Below, in pieces: positions 62,304 through 64,000 of a DNA stretch of 64,000 nt (the first letter of the stretch is position 1; each line of letters opens with the position of its first letter). Origin of the DNA: Vespa crabro (taxonomy: Eukaryota; Arthropoda; Insecta; Hymenoptera; Vespidae); NCBI RefSeq assembly GCF_910589235.1, contig NC_060961.1, positions 7,002,440 to 7,066,439 on the forward strand. The letters run 5' to 3'. Made by a program: the position numbers and the translations under genes. The notes below the pieces were generated by a model, which ran no database searches, had not been told where the DNA came from, and saw only the letters and a list, made by a program, of their open reading frames with translations.

Positions 62304-64000
62304 TTTTCTTTTCTCTTTTTTCTTCTTTATTTTGTTTATTTAAAAAAGATAGCTCGAGGCATTCTTGGGATGGTATCTGAGATCTGTTCAAGTGTAAGAA
62401 AAGCAAAGACTGCTTAAGAAAGAGTAGGACAAAAGAAATTTCGAATGAATTCAAGCACCTTGGCTCTATCGTTCATGCAGAATTACATCAACGAGTTATG
62501 CTGTCGAAGACTTTGCATGAGAATCAAGGGGATGGTTGAAAAGGGAAGATAGGGTGGTGGGATTGGTACGAGGTAAGGAAAGGTGGGGATGGGGTTAGAT
62601 AGAAAGGAGAACATTATCCTGATGAGACAATGAAATTTCTCGAGAGTAAGGAACAAGGAGCTGCTCTTCCGTTTTCTTAAAGGCTACCAGAGTCGCACCA
62701 GAGTCGCATTAGATTATGCTGCGTGACGCTATGTAAACGAACCATCTCGTTGTTATCGCTAGGATAAATTTACTTCTCGTCGGCTATTCGCCAAGGGACG
62801 ATCGAACAACCTCGCGCGATATCGCGAGAGAAATGAAAGCTTCTTCTCACTTTATTCTTCTTCAACGTCAATCCTTCATATTCTTTTACCTTCATCGATC
62901 TTACGATGTTTGAGCAAACATGCGCCATATCAGAACAGAATCCTGAGAATTGGTTTTAACGTCTTCCTTCTTGCGACCTTTTTTTTTTTTTATAATGGAT
63001 TAGTTAACGCGCGTATTTTTTTTCTCTCTCTTTTTTTTTCTTTTTTCTTTTTTCGTTTTCTTTTGAACGGTTTTTTCTTCTTCTTCTTCTTCTTCTTCTC
63101 CGCTCGTCACGATCGTTTTAATTGTCGGGCATTTAAAGTTTCTATAAAAAGTGAAAAAAAAGTTTTATTAAAATTTCGGGCCAATTTTAATTTTTATAAG
63201 GAAAAAGAAAAAGAAAACGAATGATAATTTCAAGTAAAATATTGTATCTGTCATTTAATACTATTACTTTACCATCTATAATAACAGTTTGATTCGTTAT
63301 ACAGGATGGAAGGGGGAGTTCTATCGTTCACAAACTTTGACGTTTATAGGAACGATCGTCGAAGTTCGATATGAAATATCGTCATAATTTCGTGGCTCCC
63401 GACGAGTACCGTTTACTTAACGTTCGTTATCATCCATAGCGTTAACGCGTCCCACCGATTTGACGTCCTCTCTCGTAGCTTTGTTCACGAGGATTAATTT
63501 CGATCGAACGACCGGTCAAATCGGTGATCATTACTCAGTCATAGAGCATGTAGAATGTAGAATGCGAATCAGTAATCATTAAACGTTAATTGCGATTGGT
63601 GCCGCTCGGTACTGGCGTATTTTTAAATAGTTAAATGTCTCTGAAAATTGATAAAGCTTTCAATTTATACATGTATATATATATATATATTTAAATTATT
63701 AATTATTTAAATTATTAATATAAAGAAAATCATAACTTATAAGAAAAGAATGAGAAAAACAATTGTTTATTATAATTCTTCTTTCCTTTTTTTTTCTTTC
63801 GTAATATAAATGAAAGAGATCACAAAAACAACGAAACAATCAAAGATAGTGGCAAGATGCATTTAAAGCATAGTTATTATGAAGAGGCGTTAATTTCTGA
63901 AGAAGAGGGTTGGAGCGTTCGTTGGAGGGTGTGGATGCATGTACCATAAAATTGTGATATTCGAGCTTGTATGTAGTGATGGTTAGTCAGAGAACACATC

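Larger units (their letters stand above)
54077..64000 (+). other. Intron 4 of the dpr-like gene, 5' part (runs off the window)
   Basis: Begins GTGAGT. I looked for the Ig2 exon (expected to start with a VP-type linker and to carry a C-x-x-x motif) and found none, so the intron is longer than 9.9 kb or the exon escaped me. Repeats include GA at 54320-54362, CT at 56540-56565, AATA at 57247-57272, AT at 58520-58561, GA at 60051-60105, 60220-60260, 60505-60585 and 61035-61110, AT at 61995-62038, CTTT at 62275-62302 and TTC at 63075-63100. Confidence 0.7.

Noticed and set aside
54077..64000. Search for the second Ig-domain exon
   Set aside because: No segment with an acceptor in phase 1 followed by Dpr Ig2-like sequence was found; GC-richer patches at 54640-54800, 58200-58430 and 62640-62830 do not read as Ig.
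1..64000. tRNA, rRNA, CRISPR arrays, intact transposons, prokaryotic or viral genes
   Set aside because: Nothing with the expected folds, repeat-spacer regularity or protein signatures was seen. The regular repeats present are microsatellites or minisatellites.

Overview
The window looks like AT-rich nuclear DNA from an insect. It has long introns, spliceosomal GT/AG boundaries and a very high density of (CT)n/(GA)n, (AT)n and (GT)n microsatellites on both strands. Together with the gene found, this suggests an arthropod, and the base composition and repeat load would suit an aculeate hymenopteran (wasp, bee or ant). The order-level guess is inference only. No bacterial-style operons, tRNA, rRNA, CRISPR array or transposase gene was recognised.

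I can support one protein-coding gene: the 5' part of a Dpr-family (defective proboscis extension response; ZIG-8-like in RefSeq-style naming) immunoglobulin cell-surface protein on the + strand. Its pieces are a 5'UTR/first coding exon (30613-30752, ATG at 30674) with a signal peptide, a short linker exon (34874-34947), the first half of Ig domain 1 (37533-37682) and the second half of Ig domain 1 (53863-54076). All splice sites are canonical and all junction phases agree (1, 0, 0, then 1 leaving the window). They give 172 continuous codons plus one base. The second Ig domain, membrane anchor and stop codon are not seen in the remaining 9.9 kb and should lie downstream. Dpr proteins act at the neuronal surface, where Ig1 binds DIP partners during synaptic partner choice.

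Layout: 1-30612 is upstream DNA (5' flank or 5'UTR intron) with no recognised coding exon. It carries microsatellites, several GC-richer non-repetitive islands (about 1800-2030, 4770-5110, 5620-5930, 16740-17000, 20560-20760, 27830-27950) and a three-copy minisatellite (20727-21108). 30753-34873, 34948-37532 and 37683-53862 are introns 1-3 (4.1, 2.6 and 16.2 kb). Intron 3 holds a degenerate tandem array (41.2-42.0 kb), two perfect hairpins (44.94 and 49.49 kb), a GC-rich island (44.69-44.86 kb) and a 0.2-kb tandem duplication just before exon 4. 54077-64000 is the start of intron 4.

Nearly all other long open frames are translations of simple repeats (SLSLSL, REREREER, YIYIYI) and are not genes. 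I did not find a convincing new biological system. The items most worth checking are the minimal in-frame uORF of the dpr-like gene, the three-copy minisatellite followed by a strong splice donor, the hairpins and degenerate array in intron 3, and a GC-rich island with two overlapping small frames at 16.8 kb.
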